The position numbers and the translations under genes were made by a program. The notes beneath the pieces are model-generated. The model was not told where the DNA came from. It ran no database searches and saw only the letters and a program-made list of their open reading frames with translations. A stretch of 64,000 nt of DNA from Streptomyces sp. NRRL F-525 (lineage in GTDB: Bacteria > Actinomycetota > Actinomycetes > Streptomycetales > Streptomycetaceae). Positions 46,342-55,151 of this stretch are shown here, piece by piece. Positions within the stretch are counted from its first letter, which is position 1, and every line of letters starts with the position of its first letter. The stretch spans positions 1-64,000 of the forward strand of contig NZ_JNXE01000046.1 of the NCBI RefSeq assembly GCF_000716605.1, given 5' to 3'.

Positions 46342-47605
46342 GGCCGCTGCCGCGGTGCTGCTGCTCCTCGCGGGCACGGCCTGCGGCAGCCGCCTCCCGG
46401 AGAGCGACTTCGAGCACGGCAACTCCCGTACGCCCGCGCCCAGTAGCGGTACGCCGATCCTGGTCGGCATCATCACCAGCGCGACCAGCCCGGTCGGCGG
46501 CGACACCTTCACCGGCCCCCGCGACGGCGCCCAGGCGTACTTCGACCGCCTCGAAGCGCGCGGGGGCATCGACGGACACCCGGTCGAGGTGCGGCTGTGC
46601 GACGACGGCGGCAGCGGTGTCGGCAACAACGCGTGCGTGCACCGACTGATCGACGAGGACAAGGTCGTCGCCCTGGTCGCCACCACCGCCCTCGACTACG
46701 CGGGCGCCTCCCGCGTCTCCCACGCGCGCGTGCCCGACATCGGCGGCCAGCCCATCGGGCCCGCCTACGACACGTACCCGCACCTGTACGGCATCTACGG
46801 CAGCCTCGCGCCCCGCGTCGGCACCCCGGGCTGGGGCGGGCAGCTGTACGGCGGCACCGAGGTCTACCGGTACTTCAAGCGCGAGCGGGGTGCCCGTACC
46901 GCCGCCGTCGTGTCGTACAACCAGGCCGCGTCCGCCGCCTACGCCCGGCTCGTCGAACAGGGTCTGAAGGCCGAGGGGTACAAGGTCGTCACTGAGCAGG
47001 TGGACTTCGCGCTGCCCAACTTCCGCGCCGTGGCAGCGGACTTGAAGCAGCAGGGTGCCGACCTGGTCTTCGACGCCATCGACACGCACGGGAACGCCCA
47101 GCTGTGCGAGGCGATGGACGAGGTCGGCGCGAAGGTCATCGCCAAGGTGACGAACGTACAGAACTGGACATCCACCGTCCCGGAGGACTACAAGAACGCC
47201 CCGCGCTGCCGCAACGCCCTGTGGGCGACCGGGTCCAGCCGCGACTTCGACGACACCTCCCAGGCGGCCGTACGGGACTTCAGGGACGCGACGAAGGGGC
47301 TGAAGACGCATTCCCAGTGGCAGTTGGAGGGGTGGGCGGCGGCGATGTGGTTCACGGACGCGGCCCGGGCGTGTGCGAGAACGGGCGTCACGCGCGCGTG
47401 CATCGACGGGTTCATGAACCGGAGCGAGGACTACACCGCCGACGGGCTGTTGGTTCCCGTCTCCTTCGAGCGGCTCGCCGAACCGCCGAAGACACGCAGG
47501 ACGTGTCTGTCCGTGGCCCGCTGGCAGGACGGCAAAGGGTGGGTCCCGCAGGGGGACATGAACCGCACGTGTTTCGAGGTGCCGCAACTGCCGTACCGCC
47601 CTTGA
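46310..47605 (+). CDS. Periplasmic-binding lipoprotein of branched-chain amino-acid type
   Basis: This 431-residue lipoprotein has signal peptide with Cys25 (LAGTAC) and a type 1 periplasmic-binding fold (PILVGIITSATSPVGGDTFT, AQAYFDRLEARGGIDGHPVE, HGNAQLCEAMDEVGAKVIAK). It should capture the substrate for the fused ABC transporter encoded divergently. The ATG lies inside the end of the MTB12-like gene. The solute cannot be deduced. Confidence 0.88.
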   Translation: MPRSRPGRAAEAAAAVLLLLAGTACGSRLPESDFEHGNSRTPAPSSGTPILVGIITSATSPVGGDTFTGPRDGAQAYFDRLEARGGIDGHPVEVRLCDDGGSGVGNNACVHRLIDEDKVVALVATTALDYAGASRVSHARVPDIGGQPIGPAYDTYPHLYGIYGSLAPRVGTPGWGGQLYGGTEVYRYFKRERGARTAAVVSYNQAASAAYARLVEQGLKAEGYKVVTEQVDFALPNFRAVAADLKQQGADLVFDAIDTHGNAQLCEAMDEVGAKVIAKVTNVQNWTSTVPEDYKNAPRCRNALWATGSSRDFDDTSQAAVRDFRDATKGLKTHSQWQLEGWAAAMWFTDAARACARTGVTRACIDGFMNRSEDYTADGLLVPVSFERLAEPPKTRRTCLSVARWQDGKGWVPQGDMNRTCFEVPQLPYRP

Positions 47606-47654
47606 CGCGGGCCGCCGCCTCTGACCCGGACCGTCCTTGATAGAGACTTCGACC

Positions 47655-48656
47655 ATGTTGGAGACCTCGGCACGACTCCTGCGTCTGCTCTCGCTGCTCC
47701 AGGCCCACCGCGAGTGGTCCGGCGCCGACCTGGCCGACCAGCTCGGGGTCACCCCGCGTACCGTGCGCCGGGACGTGGACCGGCTGCGGGAGCTGGGCTA
47801 TCCCGTCAACGCCAGTCCCGGCACAGGGGGTGGATACCAGCTGGGCGCGGGCGCCGAGTTGCCGCCGCTGCTGCTGGACGACGACGAGGCGGTCGCCGTG
47901 GCGGTCGGGCTGCGCACCGCCGCCGGGCAGGGCATCGAGGGCATCGGCGAGACCTCCGTACGCGCGCTCACCAAGCTCGAACAGGTGCTGCCGAGCCGGT
48001 TGCGCCGCCGGGTGGGTGCCCTCAACGCGTTCACCGTACCGATGCTCCACAACACGCTGCCGTCCGCCGTGGACCCGGCCGTGCTGACCGAGCTGGCCGC
48101 GCTGTGCCGGGACACCGAGCGGCTGCGGTTCGACTACGAGAGCCACGACGGCACCCCGACCCGGCGCAGTGTCGAACCGCACCGCCTGGTGTGCACCGAG
48201 CGGCGCTGGTACCTCGTCGCCTGGGACCTGGACCGCGAGGACTGGCGCACCTTCCGCGTCGACCGCATCACGCCCCGGCCGCCGCACGGGCCGCGCTTCA
48301 CCCCGCGTGAGCCACCGGCCGAGGACCTCGCCGCGCACGTCTCGAAAGGGGTCTCCACGCGCGCGTACGCCTCGCACGCCGTCGTCCGGCTGCTCGTGCC
48401 CCTCCAGGAGGCGGCCGCGCGGATCTCACCGTCCGGCGGGACGCTGGAGGCCGACGGACCGGACGCCTGTCTGCTGCGGACCGGGGCTCCGAACCTCGAT
48501 CTGATGGTGATCCACGTGATGATGATGGGCTTCGACTTCGAGGTCCTGGAGCCCGTCGAGCTGACCGAGCGGATCAGGACGGCCCGGGACCGGCTGTCCC
48601 GCGCGCTGGACCGGCAGGGCCGGGGAGCCCACGGCGATTCTGTGCTGGAACGGTGA
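47655..48656 (+). CDS. WYL-domain transcriptional regulator
   Basis: This 333-residue regulator has an N-terminal DeoR-like winged helix (SARLLRLLSLLQAHREWSGA, LGVTPRTVRRDVDRLRELGY) and a WYL domain (LRFDYESHDGTPTRRSVEPH with RRWYLVAWDLDREDWRTFRV). WYL proteins sense nucleotide or nucleic-acid ligands and include regulators of DNA damage and phage defence, but most are metabolic. ATG 47655 is used; TTG 47637 is less likely. Confidence 0.92.
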   Translation: MLETSARLLRLLSLLQAHREWSGADLADQLGVTPRTVRRDVDRLRELGYPVNASPGTGGGYQLGAGAELPPLLLDDDEAVAVAVGLRTAAGQGIEGIGETSVRALTKLEQVLPSRLRRRVGALNAFTVPMLHNTLPSAVDPAVLTELAALCRDTERLRFDYESHDGTPTRRSVEPHRLVCTERRWYLVAWDLDREDWRTFRVDRITPRPPHGPRFTPREPPAEDLAAHVSKGVSTRAYASHAVVRLLVPLQEAAARISPSGGTLEADGPDACLLRTGAPNLDLMVIHVMMMGFDFEVLEPVELTERIRTARDRLSRALDRQGRGAHGDSVLER

Positions 48657-48918
48657 AACTCTTATGCGGCGTCAGCTCCCGCCGTACCGCACGGAATCGG
48701 AATGGAAAGGGGCACCCAGCCGGTTCTCACGGCACTTTCCGCGGGGCTATTCGGGGAGCCGGACCGACATGAGGGAATTACGTTCGAATGCCTGCGGAAG
48801 GCGTACGGAACCGCTCATACGTGTGAGGGATGCCGAACAAAACACACGTCCTGATCCTGTGACAGAAGTGTGACCGGAGAGGGACGGAGAGAGCGCGAGA
48901 GGGGCTAGCGTGGCGGGC

Positions 48919-49134
48919 ATGGCATCCATTCCGACTCCACCGGCAGAGCCCCAGGACAGTCCGAACAGCTATGTGGGCCTCGACGCGGCAGAGGCCGAGC
49001 GGCTCGCGCGGGAGCGCGGCTGGCCGACCGTGCGGTCGCTGCCGCCGGGGGCGATCATCACCATGGAGTTCCGCGTGGGACGGCTCAACTTCGAGGTCAG
49101 GGACGGCACGGTGGCGCGCGCCTGGAAGGGCTGA
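48919..49134 (+). CDS. I78-family-like small protein
   Basis: This 71-residue protein contains YVGLDAAEAERLARERGWPT and GAIITMEFRVGRLNFEVRDG, similar to the I78 (potato inhibitor I-like) family; Streptomyces have several such small proteins. A -10-like TAGCGT at 48906-48911 lies seven bases before the ATG, so a leaderless transcript is likely; GTG 48910 (three more residues) overlaps that element. A hairpin follows. Confidence 0.8.
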   Translation: MASIPTPPAEPQDSPNSYVGLDAAEAERLARERGWPTVRSLPPGAIITMEFRVGRLNFEVRDGTVARAWKG

Positions 49135-49148
49135 GCGCGGAGGTGACG

Positions 49149-49182
49149 AAGGCCCCGGTTCCGCTGGCGGAACGGGGGCCTT
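49149..49182. terminator. Terminator between I78-like and PAP2 genes
   Basis: The hairpin aaggccccggttccgc / gcggaacgggggcctt (one mismatch) with a two-base loop is followed by CTT on the plus strand. It lies between convergent stops and may serve both genes. Confidence 0.75.
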
Positions 49183-49233
49183 CTTGATGCGCGGGGATGG
49201 TTGTGCGTACCGGCCCCGCGGTCTGTGCGGCCG

Positions 49234-50271
49234 TCAGCCGCCCGCCGCCGGACGGGCCGCGGCCGGGGTGGTGCCGCGGGCCACGCGGTCGGGGTGCGGC
49301 GGGCGGCGGCTGCCGATCGGGGTGACCGGGGTGCGCTCCGAGCGGGTCGTGTGCGGGCCCGGGGCGAGATGGGCCGGTGGCCGGGCCGAACGGCTCGCGG
49401 TGACCGTCTCACGGGCCGCCGGGACCTCGTCGCCCGAGGAGGACGCGCGCGGCTTGAGCAACACCGGTGCGGTGACCGGGGAGGCGGGCGCGGGTGCGGG
49501 CGCCCTACCGCCGCGGCGGGCCCGCCAGCGGTCGCGGTAGTCGAAGATGCGGGTCTCCGCCAGCGCGATCAGCGGCTCGCACCACGGGAGGGCGAGCAGG
49601 ACCAGCAGACCGGCGGCCCAGCCGAGCAGGACATCGCTCAGCCAGTGCGTGCCCAGGTAGACCGTGGCGAGACCGACGCCGAGCGAGGTCACCGCGGAGG
49701 CGGCGGACAGCCAGCGGCGGGCGGCCGGCGTGGAGGCCAGATACGCCAGGATTCCCCAGGTCACGACCGCGTTGGCGGTGTGGCCGCTGGGAAATATATC
49801 GCCGCCGAGACCCATCTCGTTCGAGCCGATGACGGTGGCGTAGTGCGGGCCGAGGCGGCCCATGCCGAGCTTGGCCGCGCCGACCGTGATGTTCAGCAGG
49901 AGCAGCAGGGTGCCCAGGGTCAGCAGCGGGCGCAGCGTGTGCTGCCGCCAGGAGCGCCAGCCCAGCCAGGCCGCGACCATCACCGCGGTGGGGCCGCGCT
50001 GGCCGAGGACCACGTAGTAGTCGACGAACCAGTGGATGCCGGCCCACTGCTGGTACGGCCGGAAGAACATGACCTGCCAGTCGAACCGGACCAGCCAGGA
50101 CGTGGTCACGACGAGCCACACGATCGCCAGATAGAAGGCCAGGGTCGCCGCGAAGAGCACGACCCTGTGCCGGCTCATCTTCGGCACATCGATGTTGGCC
50201 GGCCGTTCAGGTTCACGGTCCAGCCTCGCGAACACCCGGTCCAGACGGGTGAGGTTTCGTTCGGTACGCAC
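49234..50271 (-). CDS. PAP2-superfamily phosphatase membrane protein
   Basis: This 345-residue membrane protein has about six helices and PAP2 phosphatase motifs: KLGMGRLGP (motif 1, Lys/Arg), FPSGHTANA (motif 2, catalytic His) and YLGTHWLSDVLLGW (motif 3, nucleophile His). The usual Ser-Arg before motif 3 is replaced by Thr-Val. The last 90 residues are a disordered Pro/Ala/Arg-rich cytoplasmic tail. It likely dephosphorylates a lipid phosphate. Confidence 0.9.
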   Translation of the reverse strand: MRTERNLTRLDRVFARLDREPERPANIDVPKMSRHRVVLFAATLAFYLAIVWLVVTTSWLVRFDWQVMFFRPYQQWAGIHWFVDYYVVLGQRGPTAVMVAAWLGWRSWRQHTLRPLLTLGTLLLLLNITVGAAKLGMGRLGPHYATVIGSNEMGLGGDIFPSGHTANAVVTWGILAYLASTPAARRWLSAASAVTSLGVGLATVYLGTHWLSDVLLGWAAGLLVLLALPWCEPLIALAETRIFDYRDRWRARRGGRAPAPAPASPVTAPVLLKPRASSSGDEVPAARETVTASRSARPPAHLAPGPHTTRSERTPVTPIGSRRPPHPDRVARGTTPAAARPAAGG

Positions 50272-50529
50272 TCAATCGACGTTACAGCGAGTGAGTGTGG
50301 ATCCCCGTCGAATCAGCGGCTTTGTGATGACGATGTGATGTGGGAAAGCTCTCAGGAGCAGGTTTATTTCCGGGGATTCCGCAATCCAGGACCGCTCCGT
50401 CCTTCAATTCCTTTGATCATGCCGGGTCGAGTTTTATGGCCCTTATGAATTAGTTCACCAAATGCTGGGGTGAAATTGGCCGGGCGCTCATGGAGCGTGA
50501 CGAGTGGATCATGGGGTGGGATGAGTCGA

Positions 50530-51672
50530 TCATGGCGGGCCGGAGCCGTTCAGCCAGAACGCCCCGTACGCGGCCGACGCCACCGCGACCCCGCCCACCA
50601 CCCACGCTGACCTGGACGTACGCAGCCGCGCCAGGGCGAGCGCGAGCGGGAGCAGCAGGGGGAAGGCGGGCATCAGCAGGCGCGGTTTCGAGCCGAAGTA
50701 GCTCGACGCGCACAGCGCGAGCGCGGTGACGACGCCGGTGTACACCAGGAGCGGCAGCGGCTGGCCCTGCCGGACGCCCACGACGTACAGCCAGAGCACC
50801 AGCGCGACCCCGACGATCAGCCCGACCCCGGCCAGTGCCGAGGGGAACGACGTGAACTTCTCGCCGACGAAACGGGCGAAGGCGGCACCCCCGTCGAAAC
50901 CGTTGCGCCAGCCCGCCTGCACGTCGAGATAGCCCAGCGGGCCCTTGCCGATGCGGTGGCCGACCCACAGGACGTATCCGGCGGCGCCCAAGGGCGCGAG
51001 CGCCATCCCGAGGGCGCGCGGCCAGACCCGCGCGCCGGGCGTGGGCGCCGTGCTGCGGTCCCGCACGAAAGTGGCGATGCCGGCGACCCACACCGCGGCC
51101 ACCACGGCGAGCCCCACGGGCCGTGTGAGACCGGCGAACAGGGCGAGGACCCCGGCTGCCGGCCAGCGGCCCGTCAGCACGGCGTACAGGGACCACGCGG
51201 CCAGCGCCGTGAAGAGCGACTCGCTGTACGCCATCGACTGCACGATCCCGACCGGGAGCACGGCCCACAGCAGCACGGCGCACACGCCCACGCGACGGCC
51301 GTAGACGTGTTCCACGACCGCGAAGATCCCCCAGGCCGCCGCGAGCGAGGCGAGCAGGCTCACCACGAGACCGCCGTCCGCGTACGACAGCGGGGAGACG
51401 GCGTGCATGAGTCTTTCCAGCCAGGGCAACAGCGGGAAGAAGGCGAGGTTCGAGTGGACGTCGCCGTTCGGGAGGCGGACCTCGTAGCCGTAACCGAGGT
51501 CGGCGACCCGGGTGTACCAGAGGGCGTCCCACCGCGCCGTCAGCAAGGTGTGGGCGCTCTTGCCGCGCGCCGCGCTCCACACCGCGAGCACCACCAGGCC
51601 CAGGGCGCGGACGGCGGCGTACCCGAGGAGGGCCGGGGCCGCCCGGCGCAGAGGTGCTGCGAGATCGTTCAC
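50530..51672 (-). CDS. PIG-V-like / ArnT-type mannosyltransferase membrane protein
   Basis: This 380-residue polytopic membrane protein resembles bacterial homologues of GPI mannosyltransferase 2 (PIG-V): an N-terminal helix, then the large loop ARWDALWYTRVADLGYGYEV with acidic residues typical of polyprenyl-phosphate-sugar transferases, and FFPLLPWLERL. It would transfer a sugar from a polyprenyl-P donor outside the membrane. GTG 51672 (VNDLAAPLRR) is chosen since the longer frame to 51918 encodes non-conserved sequence. Confidence 0.83.
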   Translation of the reverse strand: MNDLAAPLRRAAPALLGYAAVRALGLVVLAVWSAARGKSAHTLLTARWDALWYTRVADLGYGYEVRLPNGDVHSNLAFFPLLPWLERLMHAVSPLSYADGGLVVSLLASLAAAWGIFAVVEHVYGRRVGVCAVLLWAVLPVGIVQSMAYSESLFTALAAWSLYAVLTGRWPAAGVLALFAGLTRPVGLAVVAAVWVAGIATFVRDRSTAPTPGARVWPRALGMALAPLGAAGYVLWVGHRIGKGPLGYLDVQAGWRNGFDGGAAFARFVGEKFTSFPSALAGVGLIVGVALVLWLYVVGVRQGQPLPLLVYTGVVTALALCASSYFGSKPRLLMPAFPLLLPLALALARLRTSRSAWVVGGVAVASAAYGAFWLNGSGPP

Positions 51673-51932
51673 GGACCCGATTATCGAGGGGACCCGGAAC
51701 CGGCCGGCCCGGCGGGGGCGTGGTCCACAGAAGGGTGAGTGGTGTACGCCACACGTGTTCTCCGGGGAGTGTGAGAGGTCCGCCACGTGGCATTGGCGTG
51801 AACTCGCGTACGCTGACGGCTCACTCGCCTTCGTTGCGCGGGTCGGAGACACCGCTCCTCTCCGGCCGCAGTCACGGGGAGTCCCCACCCCGTGAGCCCG
51901 CCGAACGCGAGGGATCATCTGGGAGGTAGTTC

Positions 51933-53534
51933 ATGTCCGGGACGACCACGGCCGCCGCAGCGCTGCGCCGTCGGGCGGCCGGGGCCGGTGCCAACCGCTG
52001 GGTCGTCCTCGTCGTCCTCTGTGTCAGTCTGCTGCTCGTCGCGCTCGACGCCACCGTCCTCCATGTCGCGGTGCCCGCCGTCACCGAGGACCTCAAACCC
52101 GGCGCGATAGAGCTGCTCTGGATCGTCGACGTCTATCCGCTGGTCTGCGCCTCGCTCCTCATCCTCTTCGGCACGCTCGGCGACCGCGTGGGCCGCAGGC
52201 GCATCCTGCTCCTCGGCTACGGCCTCTTCGGCGTCGCCTCCGGGCTGGCCGCCCTCGCCCATGACGCCCAGGTCCTGATCCTCGCGCGGGCCCTGCTCGG
52301 CGTCGGCGGCGCGATGATCATGCCGGCCACGCTCTCGATCCTCCGCCAGGTCTTCCCCGACCGGCGCGAGCGGGCGGTGGCGATCGGCGTGTGGAGCGCG
52401 GTGGCGGCGGTGGGCGCGGCGGTGGGACCCCTGCTCGGCGGTTTCCTCCTCGAACACTTCTGGTGGGGCTCGGTCTTCCTCGTCAACATCCCCCTGATGC
52501 TGATCAGCCTCCCGATCGGCCGCCTCCTGCTCCCCGAGTCCCGCGGCGACCGCAACGGCCCGTGGGACGTCGTCGGCGCGCTCATGGCCGCGGGCGGTCT
52601 CTTCGGCGTCGTCTTCGGCGTGAAGCGGCTCGGTGGCGGGGAGCCGGTGGAGAGCGGGTGGACCGTGGCTCCGCTGCTCGTGGGCGCGGTGCTGCTGGTT
52701 CTTTTCGTACGACGGCAACGGCGCCGTACGCATCCGCTGGTGGACCTGAAGATGTTCCGCAGGCCGGCGTTCAGCACGTCCGTCGGCTGCATCGTGCTGG
52801 CGATGCTGGCACTGGTGGGCCTGGAGCTGATCGCGGCGCAGTACCTGCAACTGGTCCTCGGCCTGTCGCCCCTCCAGACAGGTCTACGACTGCTGCCGCT
52901 GACGTTCGCGGCGATGGCGGCGGGGTTGTTCGGGGCGCGGATGCTCCGGCGGTTCGGCCCGCGCCGGATGGTGTGCTTCGGGTTCTGCCTCACCGCGTTC
53001 TCGGTACTGACGCTGATCGCGATGGGCGAGCAGGACAACACCGGGCTGCTGCTCTTCGGGTTCCTGCTGCTGGGGTTCGGGCTGGAGATGACGCTCTTCG
53101 GGGCGTACGAGTCGATGCTGAGCGAGGCGCCGCCGGCGCAGGCGGGGGGCGCGGCGGCCATAGGTGAGACCTCCTACCAACTCGGCGCGGGGATCGGCAT
53201 CGCGCTCCTCGGCAGCGTGATGAACGCGGCGTACGCGCCCGGGCTGTCGTCTGTTCCCGGTGTACCGGCGTCCGCGTCGGCGTCGGCGGGGCATTCGCTG
53301 GGGGAGGCGTATGACGTTGCCGGGCGTCTCGGCGGGGAGCGTGGAGCGGCCCTGCGTGACGCCGCTCGGCACGCCTTCGTCCACGGCCTGCATGTCACGT
53401 TGCTCGTCAGTGCGGGGTTGTTGTTGCTGGGCGCGGTGATGGCGTTGAGGCTCCCCCGAGTGATGCAGTGCGAGGCGCCGCTGGCCGCGGTCCCTGCCCC
53501 GAGGGAAGTAGCGGAGTCCCGCGTCTCCGCCTGA
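51933..53534 (+). CDS. MFS drug:H+ antiporter, DHA2 family (14-TM)
   Basis: This 533-residue exporter has 14 predicted helices and DHA2 motifs: DATVLHVAVPAVTEDL in helix 1, GDRVGRRRILLLGYGLFG (motif A), and GLGVGGAMIMPA-like LLGVGGAMIMPATLS (motif C region). Members expel quaternary ammonium compounds or antibiotics. ATG 51933 has GGAGGT at ideal spacing. No regulator gene is adjacent. Confidence 0.92.
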   Translation: MSGTTTAAAALRRRAAGAGANRWVVLVVLCVSLLLVALDATVLHVAVPAVTEDLKPGAIELLWIVDVYPLVCASLLILFGTLGDRVGRRRILLLGYGLFGVASGLAALAHDAQVLILARALLGVGGAMIMPATLSILRQVFPDRRERAVAIGVWSAVAAVGAAVGPLLGGFLLEHFWWGSVFLVNIPLMLISLPIGRLLLPESRGDRNGPWDVVGALMAAGGLFGVVFGVKRLGGGEPVESGWTVAPLLVGAVLLVLFVRRQRRRTHPLVDLKMFRRPAFSTSVGCIVLAMLALVGLELIAAQYLQLVLGLSPLQTGLRLLPLTFAAMAAGLFGARMLRRFGPRRMVCFGFCLTAFSVLTLIAMGEQDNTGLLLFGFLLLGFGLEMTLFGAYESMLSEAPPAQAGGAAAIGETSYQLGAGIGIALLGSVMNAAYAPGLSSVPGVPASASASAGHSLGEAYDVAGRLGGERGAALRDAARHAFVHGLHVTLLVSAGLLLLGAVMALRLPRVMQCEAPLAAVPAPREVAESRVSA

Positions 53535-53570
53535 GGTCACGGAGCTCTCCCACCCACGCACCGCCCGTTT

Positions 53571-53775
53571 ACGGGCGATGGAAAGGTGGACGTTTCCCGT
53601 GGGGGCCGCCCGCCGTTGGCGGCTGCGGGCTGCGGGCTGCGGGCTGCGGGCTGCGGGCTGCGGGCTGCGGGCTGCGGGCTGCGCGGGCCGTGACGGAGGC
53701 TCGTAGCGTTCGGACTCGGCCGCAGCCGCCAACGGCGCCCGCCCCCCACGGCAAACGGTCCATCGCAACCGCCCC
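53571..53775. repeat. Long imperfect inverted repeat flanking the tandem repeat
   Basis: Left-arm CGTTTCCCGTGGGGG followed by CCGTTGGCGGCTGCGG (53591-53628) recurs as the reverse complement at about 53720-53757 (CCGCAGCCGCCAACGG, then CCCCCCACGGCAAACG). The two arms match at nearly all of 38 positions, and homology extends outward through GCGATGGA / TCCATCGC. The loop is about 90 bases and includes the 7-base repeat. It could be a large hairpin, a dispersed repeat element or a remnant of a small mobile element. Confidence 0.7.
53623..53683. repeat. 7-bp tandem repeat (CTGCGGG), eight full copies plus partial
   Basis: The unit CTGCGGG begins at 53623, 53630, 53637, 53644, 53651, 53658, 53665 and 53672, with a partial ninth copy to 53683. 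The units are identical, so copy number is likely to vary between strains. Confidence 0.95.
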
Positions 53776-53859
53776 GCACGGGCGGGCGGGTGGGAAAGGG
53801 CTTGGGGTGAGGAGACACGCTGGACGCATGACACCCGTCGTCGTAACGTCGACCCGTCC

Positions 53860-53880
53860 CGCTAACTAGCGCTGATAGTT
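53860..53880 (+). promoter_or_regulatory. Candidate operator of the acyl-CoA dehydrogenase gene
   Basis: CGCTAACTAGCG (53860-53871) is a palindrome with two-base centre and overlaps AACTA-N7-TAGTT (53864-53880). AT-rich TAGTTTTAAAT follows, 20 bases before the gene. It resembles operators of TetR-type acyl-CoA regulators; no such regulator is encoded nearby. Confidence 0.45.
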
Positions 53881-53901
53881 TTAAATGCCGGAGGCTGTGT
53901 C

Positions 53902-55092
53902 ATGGCTGCGTCCCCGAAGTTGCCCCCCTTCGACCCCGCCGACCCCCTCGGCCTCGACGACCTGCTGGACCCCGAGGACCTCGCGATCCGGGACACGGTC
54001 AGGACCTGGGCCGCCGACAGGGTGCTGCCGTACGTCGCCGAGTGGTACGAGAACGGGGAGTTGCCCGGGATCAGGGAGCTCGCCCGCGAACTCGGTGGCA
54101 TCGGGGCGCTCGGGATGTCGCTCGACGGATACGGGTGCGCCGGTGCCTCCGCCGTCCAATACGGGCTCGCCTGCCTGGAGTTGGAGGCGGCCGACTCCGG
54201 GATCAGGTCGCTCGTGTCCGTGCAGGGATCCCTCGCGATGTACGCCATCCACCGCTTCGGAAGTGAGGAGCAGAAGCAGACCTGGCTGCCGCGCATGGCC
54301 TCCGGCGACGTCATCGGCTGCTTCGGGCTCACCGAACCCGACCACGGTTCCGACCCCGCCGGCATGCGCACCTACGCCAAGCGCGACGCCGGCGACTGGG
54401 TCCTCAACGGCCGCAAGATGTGGATCACCAACGGGTCGGTCGCCGGCGTGGCCGTCGTATGGGCACAGACCGACGACGGGATCCGCGGTTTCGTCGTACC
54501 CACCGGGACCACCGGATTCTCCGCCCCGGAGATCAAGCACAAATGGTCACTCCGCGCATCCGTCACCAGCGAACTCGTCCTCGACGACGTCCGGTTGCCC
54601 GCCGACGCCGTGCTTCCGGAGGTCGTAGGACTGAAGGGTCCGCTCAGCTGTCTGTCGCACGCTCGTTACGGAATCGTGTGGGGTGCGATGGGCGCGGCGC
54701 GCGCTTCCTTCGAGTCCGCGGTCGAATACGCGAAGACCCGGGAGCAGTTCGGGCGGCCCATCGGCGGCTTCCAGCTCACCCAGGCCAAGCTCGCCGACAT
54801 GGCGGTCGAACTGCACAAGGGGATTCTGCTCGCCCACCATCTGGGGCGGCGCATGGACGCCGGGCGCCTGCGTCCCGAGCAGGTCAGCTTCGGCAAGCTG
54901 AACAACGTACGGGAGGCCATCGAGATCTGCCGTACGGCACGGACGATCCTCGGTGCCAACGGGATCTCACTGGAGTACCCCGTGATGCGGCACGCGACGA
55001 ACCTGGAGTCGGTGCTCACGTACGAGGGCACCGTCGAGATGCACCAGCTCGTGCTGGGCAAGGCGCTCACCGGACTCGACGCCTTCCGCTAG
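53902..55092 (+). CDS. Acyl-CoA dehydrogenase (glutaryl-CoA dehydrogenase-like)
   Basis: This 396-residue FAD enzyme resembles glutaryl-CoA dehydrogenases: RDTVRTWAADRVLP at the N-terminus, CFGLTEPDHGSDPAGMRTYA for FAD binding, WITNGSVAGVAVVWAQTDDG, and YEGTVEMHQLVLGKALTG with the catalytic Glu base. It oxidises an acyl-CoA, probably glutaryl-CoA, in amino-acid catabolism. ATG 53902 has GGAGG upstream. Confidence 0.92.
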   Translation: MAASPKLPPFDPADPLGLDDLLDPEDLAIRDTVRTWAADRVLPYVAEWYENGELPGIRELARELGGIGALGMSLDGYGCAGASAVQYGLACLELEAADSGIRSLVSVQGSLAMYAIHRFGSEEQKQTWLPRMASGDVIGCFGLTEPDHGSDPAGMRTYAKRDAGDWVLNGRKMWITNGSVAGVAVVWAQTDDGIRGFVVPTGTTGFSAPEIKHKWSLRASVTSELVLDDVRLPADAVLPEVVGLKGPLSCLSHARYGIVWGAMGAARASFESAVEYAKTREQFGRPIGGFQLTQAKLADMAVELHKGILLAHHLGRRMDAGRLRPEQVSFGKLNNVREAIEICRTARTILGANGISLEYPVMRHATNLESVLTYEGTVEMHQLVLGKALTGLDAFR

Positions 55093-55122
55093 GAAGACCC
55101 GAAGTCCCGTACAACCCTGCGG

Positions 55123-55151
55123 GAGGCAGGGCCGATGAGCGGCCCTGCCTC
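55123..55151. terminator. Bidirectional hairpin after acyl-CoA dehydrogenase
   Basis: A perfect 11-base stem gaggcagggcc / ggccctgcctc has a seven-base loop. Its right arm overlaps the stop codon of the convergent sflA gene. Confidence 0.75.

Larger units (their letters stand above)
53535..53901. other. Intergenic region with long imperfect palindrome, tandem repeat and operator
   Basis: These 367 bases between the MFS and acyl-CoA dehydrogenase genes contain a long imperfect inverted repeat (about 53571-53635 against 53705-53775), a 7-base tandem repeat within it and a small palindromic operator before the next gene. Several short minus-strand frames that read Pro/Gln/Ala/Arg repeats are artefacts of the tandem repeat. 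Confidence 0.7.

Noticed and set aside
53623..53683. Tandem repeat considered as a CRISPR array
   Set aside because: The 7-base units abut directly without spacers.
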